This document shows, one piece after another, positions 20,225-30,556 of a DNA stretch of 64,000 nt. The DNA is from Vibrio sp. (GTDB taxonomy: Bacteria > Pseudomonadota > Gammaproteobacteria > Enterobacterales > Vibrionaceae), in NCBI GenBank assembly GCA_028131545.1, contig JAOICL010000001.1, forward strand, positions 116,901-180,900. The letters are read 5' to 3'. The notes under the pieces were generated by a model. It did not search any database. It saw nothing but the letters and a program-made list of their open reading frames with translations, and was not told the origin of the DNA. How positions within the stretch are numbered: the stretch's first letter is position 1; the number at the start of each line of letters is the position of its first letter. Both the position numbers and the translations under genes were made by a program.

Positions 20225-21676
20225 CTAAGCGTTCGAATACAATTCTTCGTATTCCACTGCCGCTTCATCCCAGCTAAAAATACGCTGCATACCGTTCATC
20301 TGTACTTGAGTAAAAAACTCTGGTTGCTGATGATACAATAACAATGCGCGTTGTAATGTCACTAACAGTTCAACGGGTTCAGGATCGATAAACGATAGAC
20401 CGGTTGCAGTCTCTGCATCTTCATCAATATCAGTAACCGTATCTTTAAGGCCACCTACAGATCGAACAATGGGTAATGTACCATAAGCCATACTGTATAA
20501 TTGATTTAACCCGCAAGGTTCAAATTCTGAAGGCATAATGAAGAAGTCAGAACCCGCTTCGACTAAGTGAGCTAATTTATTACTATAAGCTTCAACAAAA
20601 GCAAATTTATCAGGGAAATGTCCTGCTACCGAATGTAACTCTGCTGCAATCACTGGATCACCAGTACCCACGATAGTTACCTGAACATCATTTTTTAAAA
20701 AGCGCTCAAGGATAGGCAGTAAGTATTGAAGACCTTTCTGGCTGGTTAATCGACAAACCATACCAAACATTGAAACGGACTTTTCCGGTAAACCGACTTC
20801 AGCTTGTAAAGCGTGTTTATTTAACGCTTTACCTTGCTTCATACTATCAACAGTCGCAGTAAAATTAGCCGCTATATGAGGATCATTACTTGGATCCCAT
20901 GCTGAATAATCACAGCCATTGAGAATACCAACCAAATCAGCATCACGTGAGCGAAACTCTTCTGCCATACCGTGACTACCTAAATAGGTTTTTAGTTCTT
21001 CGGCATAGGTTGGGCTCACTGCATTAACTTTATCAGCACACAGAATACCGGCTTTCAGCATAGCAACATGGGTGTGGCTTAATTCAGCTTCAGGTACATG
21101 ACGAGACTGCATTTCCGGAAGAGTTTGCAATTCATCGTAACTGAACACACCTTTAAAAACAGCATTATGGATAGAGATAATGCTCTTCGTTTGTGCAAAG
21201 AAATCCGAAGTCGAGTATCTTTTCTTCAAAAGGTACGGGACAAAGCCAGTATGCCAATCATTAGCATGAACGATATCAGGTTGGAATCCTAGCTTAGGAA
21301 GCATATCTAAACATGCTGCACTGAAGAACGCATAACGCTCACCATTATCAGCATAAGCTTGATTATTTTCAGCGTACATTTCTGCACGTTCAAAATATTG
21401 AGAACAGCGAATACCATAAACAGGTACTGCGTTTACAGATAACTGAACAACTTGATAAGGCGTATGTGGCCAAGTATCTAACTGGGTCGATATAATAACT
21501 TTGGCTTCACCAATGTTATCAATCCCTGCATAAGCAGGGATTGATACACGAACATCATGGCCGAGTTTGATTAATGACTCAGGAAGGGCTTTCGCTACAT
21601 CAGCGAGGCCCCCACTTTTAATCAAACCTTCCATCTCTGAAGCAACAAAGAGGATTGAATGATGTTTAGTAGCCAA
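20225..21676 (-). CDS. glgA: Glycogen synthase GlgA
   Basis: ADP-glucose-dependent alpha-1,4-glucan synthase (GT5). I place the start at a TTG at 21676 preceded by AAAGGAG, giving 483 residues beginning 'MATKHHSILFVASEMEG', the usual Vibrio N-terminus; the track's 21721 start is a 15-codon extension inside glgC. 'KSGGLADV' at 20-27 binds ADP-glucose and 'PSEFEPCGLNQLYSM' near 370 is the catalytic GT-B motif. The start overlaps the glgC end by 11 nt, implying coupling. Confidence 0.96.
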   Translation of the reverse strand: MATKHHSILFVASEMEGLIKSGGLADVAKALPESLIKLGHDVRVSIPAYAGIDNIGEAKVIISTQLDTWPHTPYQVVQLSVNAVPVYGIRCSQYFERAEMYAENNQAYADNGERYAFFSAACLDMLPKLGFQPDIVHANDWHTGFVPYLLKKRYSTSDFFAQTKSIISIHNAVFKGVFSYDELQTLPEMQSRHVPEAELSHTHVAMLKAGILCADKVNAVSPTYAEELKTYLGSHGMAEEFRSRDADLVGILNGCDYSAWDPSNDPHIAANFTATVDSMKQGKALNKHALQAEVGLPEKSVSMFGMVCRLTSQKGLQYLLPILERFLKNDVQVTIVGTGDPVIAAELHSVAGHFPDKFAFVEAYSNKLAHLVEAGSDFFIMPSEFEPCGLNQLYSMAYGTLPIVRSVGGLKDTVTDIDEDAETATGLSFIDPEPVELLVTLQRALLLYHQQPEFFTQVQMNGMQRIFSWDEAAVEYEELYSNA

Positions 21677-22883
21677 TGCGCGCTCCTTTAGAGATAACGA
21701 CAATGCCTTCATCAGAAACATGGTACAGTTTCTTATCTTCAGCGAGGTTTACACCAATTTGAGTACCAGGTGCAATATCAGCATCTTTATCGATGATAAC
21801 ACGACGTAATACACAGCCAGCGCCAACTTTTACATCACCAAGTAGAATAGATTCGCTAATGTCACATTCTGAAGCAATATTAGAACGGAAGCCTAGTACT
21901 GATTTTTTAATACGTGAATCACGAACGTAACTACCATTACACACTAAGCTGTCGATGATTTGTACTCGACCATTTTCAGAGTCTGTAAAGGTTGCTGGTG
22001 GTAACGGTGGGTAGTACGTATGTAGAGGCCACTTACGGTTATATAGAGAAAATGGTGCGTCTTTCTCTAATAAATCCATATGAGCTTCCCAGTACGCATC
22101 AATCGTACCAACATCACGCCAATATACTTCTTCTCTTTCACCAGTAATACGGTTTGTGCTGAAGTCATACACGTAAACATCACCACGTGGGTACATGCTA
22201 GGGATGATATCTTTGCCGAAGTCATGAGAAGAATCTTCTTTATCAGCATCTTCTGCTAGTTCTGCAAAAAGAGACTCTGCTTTAAACGCATAGTTACCCA
22301 TTGATACTAAAGCGTGCTCAGCATCGCCAGGAATACATTTTGGATTTTCTGGTTTCTCTTGGAAACCAATCATGCGGCCTTCTTCGTCTACTTCAATGAC
22401 ACCAAACTGAGATGCTTGGTCTAATGGCATACGAAGAGCTGAAACAGTAAGAGCTGCGTCTTTTTCTTTATGGAAATCAAGCATTTGCTGGATATCCATT
22501 TTGTAGATATGATCTGAACCAAAAATACAAACATGCTCAGGTTCTGCAAGTTGCATGAAGCTCATATTTTGGTAAATCGCATCCGCTGTACCTTCATACC
22601 AACGCTTACCTTTACGCATCTGTGCTGGAATCGGATCGATAAAGCTACCAGTAATACCACTGATGCTCCAACCCTTTTTCATATGCTGGTAAAGTGACTG
22701 AGATTTAAACTGAGTCAAAACGTACATCTGCATAATACCTGCGTTAGCAAAGTTATTTAATGCAAAATCGATAAGACGGTAGCTACCGCCGAAAGGTACT
22801 GCAGGTTTACTGCGAGATTCTGTTAGAGGTCTTAAACGAGAGCCTTCGCCACCCGCAAGGATCATTCCTAATACACCAGCCAT
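21666..22883 (-). CDS. glgC: Glucose-1-phosphate adenylyltransferase GlgC
   Basis: 405 residues. Makes ADP-glucose from ATP and glucose-1-phosphate, the committed step of glycogen synthesis. N-terminal nucleotidyltransferase with 'AGGEGSRLRPLTESRSKPAVPFGG' type loop at about 10-33 and 'WYEGTADAIYQN'; C-terminal left-handed beta helix from about 300. GAG-rich ribosome site 'AATGGAGAA' upstream of the ATG. The structured, GGA-rich leader suggests CsrA control. First gene of glgCA; glgB, glgX and glgP are not in the window. Confidence 0.97.
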   Translation of the reverse strand: MAGVLGMILAGGEGSRLRPLTESRSKPAVPFGGSYRLIDFALNNFANAGIMQMYVLTQFKSQSLYQHMKKGWSISGITGSFIDPIPAQMRKGKRWYEGTADAIYQNMSFMQLAEPEHVCIFGSDHIYKMDIQQMLDFHKEKDAALTVSALRMPLDQASQFGVIEVDEEGRMIGFQEKPENPKCIPGDAEHALVSMGNYAFKAESLFAELAEDADKEDSSHDFGKDIIPSMYPRGDVYVYDFSTNRITGEREEVYWRDVGTIDAYWEAHMDLLEKDAPFSLYNRKWPLHTYYPPLPPATFTDSENGRVQIIDSLVCNGSYVRDSRIKKSVLGFRSNIASECDISESILLGDVKVGAGCVLRRVIIDKDADIAPGTQIGVNLAEDKKLYHVSDEGIVVISKGARIGY

Positions 22884-22952
22884 TTTATTTCTCCATTCCT
22901 TTAATTTTATTCCTTAAGATCAATGCAAGTTCCCTTTTGGGATGCATTGATC
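22884..22952 (-). promoter_or_regulatory. glgC leader: hairpin and four GGA motifs, probable CsrA target
   Basis: In the minus strand a 10-bp stem (22918-22927 with 22943-22952) is extended by a 4-bp TCCC/GGGA stem with an AAAA loop and a 3-nt bulge. Downstream come two AAGGA motifs (22911-22915, 22897-22901) and ATGGA (22892-22896) at the ribosome site. E. coli CsrA represses glgC by binding such GGA motifs, one in a hairpin and one at the Shine-Dalgarno. Confidence 0.55.
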
Positions 22953-23190
22953 GTCAATTCAGGCACTCTTTAGGTATGAAATAATCACAGTTAATTCATT
23001 TGGTGCTTTATAGTTGCTATAGATTAATCCTATGACCTTTCTCAGTCAATCACTAATAGCATATATTTAGGAAATTAATAGTTTTTAATTAACAAAATTC
23101 ACATGGAATTTACAAAAAAAATTGACTAAAATCGCATAAATAGCATTCATAAATTATTTAATATTTATAAATCATGATTTTATATATAAA
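22953..23190. other. AT-rich intergenic region upstream of glgC
   Basis: About 240 bases, very AT-rich toward the topA side, presumably holding the glgC promoter. I could not pick a confident -35/-10 pair and see no ORF or further hairpin. Confidence 0.4.
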
Positions 23191-23222
23191 AAAAACCAGT
23201 CACTGTTTATGACTGGCTTTTG
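23191..23222 (-). terminator. Rho-independent terminator of topA
   Basis: On the minus strand a GCCAGTCA stem with complement and a 6-7 nt loop is followed by a run of eight T. It begins about 30 nt after the topA stop. Confidence 0.85.
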
Positions 23223-23253
23223 ACACAACTTAGTTATGTTAGAAAATTATCTG

Positions 23254-25881
23254 CTACTTTTTTGGTTTTTTTCTTTTATCAGTCACTTCCCACTTTCCAT
23301 CAATGTATAACGCTGTCCATCCTGATGGTTTACCCGCTTCCTCAGTCCTAACATAATTTTCTTTTGTTTTACGACTGAATCGAACGACTGTAGGGCGACC
23401 ATCTGGATCCTGTGTTGGTGCATCCGTTAGGTACGTAAATTTAGGAGATAGTCTATCTTTAAATCGAACCAGCTCTTCCACTAGTGGAGCGCGTGTTTCT
23501 CTTGATTTAGGGAATGTACTGGCCGCCAAAAATAAGCCAGAAGCACCATCTCTTAGTACAAAGTATGCATCTGAATTTTCACATGGTAATTCTGGTAAAT
23601 GTACTGGATCTTCTTTTGGTGGAGCAACTTCACCATTCTTCAATATTTTACGAGTATTTTTACAATCCTCGTTGGTGCAATCCATGTATTTACCGAAACG
23701 ACCATTTTTCAAGACCATATCTGCGTCACATTTATCACACTCGACAACCGGCCCATCATACCCTTTTAGTTGGAACTCACCATGTTCAATAACATACCCT
23801 TCACAGTTAGGGTTATTACCGCATACATGAAGTTTGCGTTTATCATCAATAAGGTAAGGGTCCATTGCTGTTTCACAAATAGGACAACGCTTCTTGGCTC
23901 GTAAAGCCGCCGTTTCAATGTCCTCTTCTAAAACATTAATAATGCCTTCTTCATCACCAAGGTTGATAGTAGTTTTACACCGTTCCTTTGGTGGCAGAGC
24001 ATAGCCTGAACAGCCAAGGAAAACGCCTGTCGATGCCGTTCGGATTCCCATCTCACGATCACAAGTTGGGCACTTAATATCCGTGGAAACGATGTGATTG
24101 GGTCTCATTCCACCGTCAGACTCATCAAGCTCCGCATGACCTAATGCATCAGTAAAATCACCAAAGAAGCTATCTAACATTTGCTTCCAGTCACGTTGAC
24201 CTTCAGCAATTTGATCTAGCTTTTCTTCCATTCGAGCAGTGAAGTCATAGTTCATCAGATCTGTGAAACTATCACCTAAACGATCCGTGACGATTTCACC
24301 CATCTTTTCAGCATAAAAGCGACGCTGTTCTACTTTCACATAGCCACGATCTTGAATAGTCGAAATAATCGATGCGTAAGTAGACGGACGACCTATTCCT
24401 TTCTTCTCTAATTCTTTAACTAACGCAGCTTCTGTAAAGCGTGCAGGTGGCTTTGTAAAATGTTGCTTTGGATCCAATGCTTTTAATGCTAATTGATCAC
24501 CAACTTTAACGGCAGGTAAGATCTGATCTTCATTTTTTCCTAATGGTCTTTGGACACGAGTCCAACCATCAAACTTTAAAATTCGACCCTTAGCTTTCAG
24601 CGTATAATCTAACGCTTTAACACTGACTGTCGTTGAATCATATTTAGCTTGTGTCATCTGACAAGATACAAATTGCTTCCAAATTAAGTCATATAATTTG
24701 TGTGCATCTGCATCCATTCCATTTAAGCTGTCGGCTAATACTGCAACATCAGATGGGCGTATCGCTTCGTGCGCTTCCTGTGCCCCTTCTTTGCTACCAT
24801 ATTTAATGGGAGCATCAGGTAAGTAAGCATCACCATACTGTTCAGTGATGAAGTCTCGAGCGCTATCGACAGCTTCAGAACTTAAGTTAGTCGAATCCGT
24901 ACGCATATAAGTGATGTAGCCTGCTTCATACAATCTTTGAGCTAACATCATGGTTTTCTTAACGCCATAACCTAGACGAGTGCTCGATGCTTGCTGCAGC
25001 GTTGACGTGATATAAGGCGCTGATGGTTTACTGCTTGTTGGACGATCCTCTCGTTTACACACTTCAAATGAAGCATTTTCTAAATCAGAGATAGCGGCTT
25101 GAGTTTGCGCTTCGTTAACCGGTTTGAACGCTTCGCCTGATTTTTTAGCCACCTGTAAACGAAAATCGGTTTTATCACCCGTTTGCGTATTCGCATGTAA
25201 GTCCCAAAACTCTTCAGGAATAAACGCATTAATCAAACGTTCTCTTTCAACGAGAAGCTTTACTGCAACCGATTGAACTCGACCAGCTGAAAGCCCACGC
25301 GCTACTTTCTTCCACAGAAGTGGAGAGACCATGAATCCAACCACTCGATCCATAAATCGACGAGCCTGTTGAGCATTGACACCTGGGATGTTTAGCTCTC
25401 CAGGAGTTTCAAAAGCTTGTTGTATCGCATTTTTAGTTATTTCATTAAAAACAACACGCTTATAACGACTCTCATCACCACCAATAATTTCACGAAGATG
25501 CCACGCTATAGCCTCACCTTCTCTATCCAAATCGGTTGCAAGATAAACATGGTCTGCATCTTCAGCTAACTTTTGAAGCTCCGCAACCACCTTCTCTTTG
25601 CCTGGTAATATCTGATAATTAGCAGCCCAATCATGGTAGGGATCGATACCCATCTTTTTGATTAACGCTTTGCGATCTTTTTCTTTTTTGATACGAGCTT
25701 TTTCTTCTGGGCTTAACCCTTTGGTTGAAATAGCTGCGGCCTTCTGCCCACTGCTTTGACCAGCAGTAGGAAGATCTCTAACATGACCCACACTTGATTT
25801 AACAATAAAGTCTTTACCAAGATATTTATTGATTGTCTTCGCCTTCGCTGGCGATTCGACGATAACGAGAGATTTTCCCAT
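23254..25881 (-). CDS. topA: DNA topoisomerase I TopA
   Basis: 875 residues, close to the 865 of E. coli. Relaxes negative supercoils by single-strand passage. Toprim domain at the start ('[18 protein letters not shown]', '[17 protein letters not shown]'), the active-site tyrosine in '[14 protein letters not shown]' near 325, then C-terminal zinc ribbons: 'CPTCDREMG', 'CPICETAMD', 'CDKCDADMV'. A basic tail 'DKRKKPKK' ends the protein. Single gene with its own terminator. Confidence 0.98.
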   Translation of the reverse strand: MGKSLVIVESPAKAKTINKYLGKDFIVKSSVGHVRDLPTAGQSSGQKAAAISTKGLSPEEKARIKKEKDRKALIKKMGIDPYHDWAANYQILPGKEKVVAELQKLAEDADHVYLATDLDREGEAIAWHLREIIGGDESRYKRVVFNEITKNAIQQAFETPGELNIPGVNAQQARRFMDRVVGFMVSPLLWKKVARGLSAGRVQSVAVKLLVERERLINAFIPEEFWDLHANTQTGDKTDFRLQVAKKSGEAFKPVNEAQTQAAISDLENASFEVCKREDRPTSSKPSAPYITSTLQQASSTRLGYGVKKTMMLAQRLYEAGYITYMRTDSTNLSSEAVDSARDFITEQYGDAYLPDAPIKYGSKEGAQEAHEAIRPSDVAVLADSLNGMDADAHKLYDLIWKQFVSCQMTQAKYDSTTVSVKALDYTLKAKGRILKFDGWTRVQRPLGKNEDQILPAVKVGDQLALKALDPKQHFTKPPARFTEAALVKELEKKGIGRPSTYASIISTIQDRGYVKVEQRRFYAEKMGEIVTDRLGDSFTDLMNYDFTARMEEKLDQIAEGQRDWKQMLDSFFGDFTDALGHAELDESDGGMRPNHIVSTDIKCPTCDREMGIRTASTGVFLGCSGYALPPKERCKTTINLGDEEGIINVLEEDIETAALRAKKRCPICETAMDPYLIDDKRKLHVCGNNPNCEGYVIEHGEFQLKGYDGPVVECDKCDADMVLKNGRFGKYMDCTNEDCKNTRKILKNGEVAPPKEDPVHLPELPCENSDAYFVLRDGASGLFLAASTFPKSRETRAPLVEELVRFKDRLSPKFTYLTDAPTQDPDGRPTVVRFSRKTKENYVRTEEAGKPSGWTALYIDGKWEVTDKRKKPKK

Positions 25882-26207
25882 AGCGAACCCATATACCTTA
25901 GGTGGCCTAGCCGTCTCAAACGACTAACTAGATTAAAACGTGATTACTTTTTACTATTGAGCGACTTTTTAATAACGTCAACCGTTTTTTGTTGAATATT
26001 CTGTATTTGCTCGACAAATCATCAAGAAGTACAAAATCATGAGTTATATTTGTGCTTCTAAACTAATATGACTGCATTTTTGAATCACTCTGAAAGCAAA
26101 GTCTATACGATATTTGTGCGGTGGAGATAAAATCACGGAAATAAATGACTGCCAATTCAATTATTAGCAGCCATGATTGTTCTCTTTTATAACAAAAGAC
26201 CTAACAA
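25882..26207. other. Intergenic region between topA start and aroA end
   Basis: 326 bases that should hold the topA promoter. An 8-bp hairpin with one G-U pair (26145-26152 with 26167-26174) followed by TTATTT on the minus strand could weakly terminate aroA. No ORF with a ribosome site was seen. Confidence 0.35.
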
Positions 26208-27488
26208 TTACTGACTTAAACCTTTCAATTTCTCAAAGTAATCAGGAAATGTTTTAGAGGTACATTTAGGGTCATTTATTGTTACAGGAGTATCGCTGAG
26301 CGCAACTAATGAAAAGCACATCGCCATACGATGATCATCGTAAGTATCAATGGCTGCATGGATCAGCTTATTCGGTGGTGTAATCGTAATATAATCTTCA
26401 CCTTCTTCCACTTCAGCACCTACTTTTCTTAATTCGGTTGCCATTGCTGATAGTCGGTCAGTTTCCTTTACACGCCAATTATATACGTTTCGAATCGACG
26501 TCACGCCATCAGCAAATAAAGCCGCGGTTGCAATCGTCATTGCTGCATCAGGAATATGGTTGAAGTCTAAATCGACCGCTTTCAATTCACCTTTACGAGA
26601 GATGATATAGTCATCACCCCATTCAATATGAGCTCCCATTTTTTCAATGGCATCAGCAAATTGAATATCACCTTGAATGCTTTTTTTACCGATCCCTGTC
26701 ACTTTAATTGAGCCACCTTTAATTGCAGCTGCTGCAAGGAAGTAGGAGGCCGAAGAAGCATCCCCTTCAACTAGAAAAGACCCTGGTGATTGATAAGTTT
26801 GCCCCGATTTAACATGAAACACTTGATAGTTATCATGTTCAACTGTCACGCCAAATTGAGACATAATATGTAAAGTAATATCAATATAAGGCTTAGAAAC
26901 TAATTCACCAATAATTTCAATGGTAATATCGCCTGCTGCTAGTGGCGCCGACATTAAAAACGCGGTTAAGAACTGGCTGGAGATAGAACCATCTATTTTT
27001 ACATGCCCCCCTTGAATACCTGAACCGGTAATTTTTAATGGTGGGTAATTGTCGTTTTCAAGGTATTCAATTTTTGCACCGGCTGTTTTTAATGCATCAA
27101 CCAAATGGCCAATTGGTCGTTCTTTCATTCGAGGTTCACCCGTTAGCACAAATTCCCCTTGCCCAAGACAAAGAGCGGCTGCTAGCGGTCGCATTGCTGT
27201 ACCTGCATTACCTAAAAATAATTCCACCGCTTCATTCAAGTGAAATGGACGCCCTAAGCCTTGTACTTCGCAGGTTGTTTTGTCGTCCGATAAGGAATAA
27301 GTTACACCTAAGGTAGTTAATGCATTGAGCATATGACGAATATCATCGCTATGAAGAAGGTTCGTTAATGTTGTTGTTCCTTCAGCGAGAGCTGCGAGTA
27401 AAAGCGCTCGATTCGATACACTTTTAGAGCCGGGTAAGTTGACCTCACCATCAACGCATTGAATTGGTTGTAACGTTAAAGTTTCCAT
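26208..27488 (-). CDS. aroA: 3-phosphoshikimate 1-carboxyvinyltransferase (EPSP synthase) AroA
   Basis: 426 residues, one less than E. coli AroA. Joins phosphoenolpyruvate to shikimate-3-phosphate in aromatic amino acid synthesis. Visible motifs: '[17 protein letters not shown]' at 19-35, '[16 protein letters not shown]' near 90, '[14 protein letters not shown]' near 123 and '[13 protein letters not shown]' at the end, as in the class I enzymes. In enterics aroA follows serC; here it stands alone. Confidence 0.98.
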   Translation of the reverse strand: METLTLQPIQCVDGEVNLPGSKSVSNRALLLAALAEGTTTLTNLLHSDDIRHMLNALTTLGVTYSLSDDKTTCEVQGLGRPFHLNEAVELFLGNAGTAMRPLAAALCLGQGEFVLTGEPRMKERPIGHLVDALKTAGAKIEYLENDNYPPLKITGSGIQGGHVKIDGSISSQFLTAFLMSAPLAAGDITIEIIGELVSKPYIDITLHIMSQFGVTVEHDNYQVFHVKSGQTYQSPGSFLVEGDASSASYFLAAAAIKGGSIKVTGIGKKSIQGDIQFADAIEKMGAHIEWGDDYIISRKGELKAVDLDFNHIPDAAMTIATAALFADGVTSIRNVYNWRVKETDRLSAMATELRKVGAEVEEGEDYITITPPNKLIHAAIDTYDDHRMAMCFSLVALSDTPVTINDPKCTSKTFPDYFEKLKGLSQ

Positions 27489-27563
27489 TTATGACTGCAT
27501 CCATTAAGTTAATATCATTTCAGACTATCTAAATTTGTCTATAAGTTCTAGAGCTAATCAGCT

Positions 27564-28019
27564 TTAATACGCAATATCCACACGGACACCATCATCAAAG
27601 TATAATATTCGTACATCACTGCCTCTTTCGAAGAGCATTGCTGGATCGACATCTTGAATAATATCGAGATAATTCCCATCATCTGTTTTGACTAATAGTT
27701 CGACTAATTCATGAGTTTCAATATATTGTTTTTTACCGGCTTGATGGCCAATGGCTGCGCCTGCGGCTGTTCCTGCGACTGTAGCAACAACTTTACCTGT
27801 CCCACCACCAAATTGGTGGCCAATTACTCCACCAGCAATCGCGCCTAAAAAAGGCTTCCAACCCGACGATTTTACTTGCCTAATTTCTGTTTGAGTGACA
27901 TAACGAACAGAATCAACCTGTCCATAGATCACTTTATTGACTGGTTTTGCTGTATTACGTTGATAATCGGCTAAAACCGTATTTGATATAAATAAGACAA
28001 AAATGAATAACCATTTCAT
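27564..28019 (-). CDS. Periplasmic/outer-membrane glycine-zipper 2TM protein
   Basis: 152 residues from the revised ATG at 28019 (AAGGA at 7 nt); the 28049 start is inside the divergent aat gene. Signal peptide ends near 'VLA|DYQ', with no lipobox Cys. 'FLGAIAGGVIGHQFGGGTGKVVATVAGTAAGAAIG' (residues about 60-95) is a glycine-zipper 2TM segment like that of SlyB/Rick17kDa proteins. Likely envelope-associated; function unknown. Divergent from aat with only 22 nt between start codons. Confidence 0.82.
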   Translation of the reverse strand: MKWLFIFVLFISNTVLADYQRNTAKPVNKVIYGQVDSVRYVTQTEIRQVKSSGWKPFLGAIAGGVIGHQFGGGTGKVVATVAGTAAGAAIGHQAGKKQYIETHELVELLVKTDDGNYLDIIQDVDPAMLFERGSDVRILYFDDGVRVDIAY

Positions 28020-28041
28020 AATACGTTCCTTAAGGTAAAAT
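28020..28041. promoter_or_regulatory. Shared palindromic Shine-Dalgarno of two divergent genes
   Basis: The 22 bases between the two start codons contain the palindrome CCTTAAGG. Read rightward it gives AAGG for aat; read leftward AAGGA for the glycine-zipper gene. Both promoters must therefore lie inside the opposite coding region. Confidence 0.7.
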
Positions 28042-28749
28042 ATGACCATTTATTTAACTGAACTTAGTCACGATACTGACTTTTTTCCAGATGAGAGTGA
28101 AGCTTTAACGGATCCTGATGGTTTAATTGCGATCGGAGGTGACCTATCTCCTACTCGTTTATTAAACGCCTATCGCAGAGGCATTTTTCCTTGGTATGGC
28201 CCTGGAGAACCTTTACTTTGGTGGTCTCCATCTGAACGAGGTGTTATTGACCCTACCGTATTCACACCGTCAAAAAGCTTACGAAAATTCCAACGTAAAC
28301 ATCAATATGCCATAACCATCAATAAATCAACACATCGTGTTATTGATCTGTGTGCAAGCTCTCGTACACAAGAAGATACTTGGATCCACCCTGAAATGAG
28401 GTTGGCTTATAAACAATTGTCTGACTTACACGATTGTCACTCTGTTGAGGTATGGAAGGACAATCATTTAGTTGGAGGGTTATATGGGCTTTCTATTGGG
28501 ACGATATTCTGCGGGGAGTCGATGTTCAGCTTGGAATCTAATGCATCAAAAATCGCTTTTTGGGCACTATGCGAGCACTTTAATCGTTACGGTGGCCAAC
28601 TGATCGACTGTCAAATGATGAACCCTCATCTTGAATCTTTAGGTGCTTTTCCTTTAGAAAGACCGTATTTTTTACAAAAATTACTATGCTATAAAGAGAA
28701 TATATTGTTAGAAAAATGCTTTGTAGAGCAAGAATTTCACTTTAAATAA
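28042..28749 (+). CDS. aat: Leucyl/phenylalanyl-tRNA-protein transferase Aat
   Basis: 235 residues, the family length. Adds Leu or Phe from aminoacyl-tRNA to N-terminal Lys/Arg of proteins, making them ClpS-ClpAP substrates. Conserved 'DPDGLIAIGGDLSPTRLLNAYRRGIFPWY' type N-terminus in two blocks, 'WWSPSERGVI' and 'GGLYGLSIGTIFCGESMFS'. AAGG precedes the ATG. It is followed by bpt and infA on the same strand; bpt is a second N-degron transferase. Confidence 0.97.
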   Translation: MTIYLTELSHDTDFFPDESEALTDPDGLIAIGGDLSPTRLLNAYRRGIFPWYGPGEPLLWWSPSERGVIDPTVFTPSKSLRKFQRKHQYAITINKSTHRVIDLCASSRTQEDTWIHPEMRLAYKQLSDLHDCHSVEVWKDNHLVGGLYGLSIGTIFCGESMFSLESNASKIAFWALCEHFNRYGGQLIDCQMMNPHLESLGAFPLERPYFLQKLLCYKENILLEKCFVEQEFHFK

Positions 28750-28837
28750 GGTTACCCGTTGTAAGTCTCCATAGATATATTACTTGTGACATGGAAGGCA
28801 TATATCGTCAAACAACATTATAAGATATGAATACGCT

Positions 28838-29533
28838 ATGAACGACACTCAGCAAATCAAAATTGGACTTACCTCGATTAATACATGCAGTTACTTGCCA
28901 GACAAAGACGAGCGAGTAGCAGTGATTATGGAAGACTCTCTACAATCGCCGGATGGGTATGATTTATTGATGGCTAATGGTTTTCGTCGTAGTGGCAATA
29001 TGATTTATCGACCAAGTTGCCCATCTTGTAATGCTTGCCAAGCAATCCGAGTCGCCATTAATGACTTCTCTCTATCAAAAAGCCAAAAACGCATCAAAAA
29101 TAAAGCCGCTCAATTAACGTGGCAATTTAAATCAGTATTAGATGAAGAATGGTTTACCCTGTATTCTCATTATATAGAAACGCAGCATCAAAATGGGTCG
29201 ATGTATCCGCCCAATAAAGACGAGTTTCTTAAGTTTATTCAGTGTGATTGGTTAACGACTCGTTTTTTACATGTGTATGATGAGCAAAAACTCATTGCTA
29301 TCGCCGTCACTGATATTTGTAAAACGAGTGAAAGTGCATTCTATACTTTTTATGATCCAACTTATCCTCTATCTTTAGGTAAAGCCTGTATTTTGTACCA
29401 AATAGAGTTTTGCAAGAATCAAGGTAAGCCTTGGCTCTATTTAGGCTATCAAATTGATGATTGCCCAGCAATGAACTACAAAGTTCAATTTCAACGACAT
29501 CAAAGACTAGCAAATCAATGCTGGCAAGGGTAG
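28838..29533 (+). CDS. bpt: Aspartate/glutamate leucyltransferase Bpt
   Basis: 231 residues. Transfers Leu to N-terminal Asp or Glu, creating a primary degron; found in Vibrio but not E. coli. Relative of eukaryotic ATE1: an N-terminal cysteine cluster 'CPSCNACQAIRV' near residue 61, then GNAT-like C-terminal half with 'SAFYTFYDP' and 'YLGYQIDDCPAMNYK'. Likely co-transcribed with aat, 88 nt upstream. The substrate is from the family's known activity. Confidence 0.95.
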   Translation: MNDTQQIKIGLTSINTCSYLPDKDERVAVIMEDSLQSPDGYDLLMANGFRRSGNMIYRPSCPSCNACQAIRVAINDFSLSKSQKRIKNKAAQLTWQFKSVLDEEWFTLYSHYIETQHQNGSMYPPNKDEFLKFIQCDWLTTRFLHVYDEQKLIAIAVTDICKTSESAFYTFYDPTYPLSLGKACILYQIEFCKNQGKPWLYLGYQIDDCPAMNYKVQFQRHQRLANQCWQG

Positions 29534-29574
29534 AATACCCCAAATTTTGTAATTAATTTTTATAGGCTCTATAA

Positions 29575-29817
<243 letters not shown>

Positions 29818-29838
29818 TCTTGATTAATGAACACTGAA

Positions 29839-29873
29839 ACAAAAGCCAGAGCATTGCTCTGGCTTTTGTTTTT
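29839..29873. terminator. Rho-independent terminator after infA
   Basis: A 14-bp perfect stem (ACAAAAGCCAGAGC and complement), 3-nt loop and TTTT tail. Also usable by the convergent tdk. Confidence 0.93.
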
Positions 29874-29902
29874 ACAACTCACTAAAAATAGCGTCACATG
29901 CA

Positions 29903-30481
29903 CTAAACCCTTAGTGCGGCTTTATAATGCTGACGACATACCGAAACATACGACTCATTACCACCAATAGCGACCTGCTCTCCATCCTGTAATGCTTTGC
30001 CCGTTTCATCGGTTCGAATAACCATATTGGCTTTCCGTCCACAGTGACAGATTGTTTTCAGCTCAACTAGCTTATCAGCCCAAGACAGTAAATAGCGACT
30101 GCCTTCAAATAGCTCGCCAAGGAAGTCGGTTCTAAGTCCATAACATAATACTGGAATATTTAATTTATCGACGACTTCGGTTAATTGATACACTTGATCT
30201 TTAGATAGGAATTGAGATTCATCAACCAAGATACAATGAATTTTGGTATTGGTTAATTGCTCTTTAACATCGTCTAGTAAATTGGTATGACCATTAAAAA
30301 GACGGGCATCTTGTTGTAAACCAATACGTGACGTTACCTTACCTGTACCATAACGATCATCTAATGATGCGGTATATATCAGTGGCGTCATTCCTCTTTC
30401 TTGATAATTAAATGAAGATTGAAGTAACGTAGTCGATTTGCCTGCATTCATCGCAGAATAATAAAAATACATTTGTGCCAA
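29903..30481 (-). CDS. tdk: Thymidine kinase Tdk
   Basis: 192 residues of the type II (TK1-like) family. P-loop '[14 protein letters not shown]' at 9-22, 'LVDESQFLS' with the catalytic Glu near residue 89, and a C-terminal zinc site 'CHCGRKA' plus 'CRQH'. Salvages thymidine to dTMP. Stands between the infA terminator and cysS. Confidence 0.98.
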   Translation of the reverse strand: MAQMYFYYSAMNAGKSTTLLQSSFNYQERGMTPLIYTASLDDRYGTGKVTSRIGLQQDARLFNGHTNLLDDVKEQLTNTKIHCILVDESQFLSKDQVYQLTEVVDKLNIPVLCYGLRTDFLGELFEGSRYLLSWADKLVELKTICHCGRKANMVIRTDETGKALQDGEQVAIGGNESYVSVCRQHYKAALRV

Positions 30482-30556
30482 AACAACATTCCTTTATTTG
30501 ACATATGCTTATAGTAGATAGTCAGCCACCAAGACATTGATGGCTGAATTGACAGG

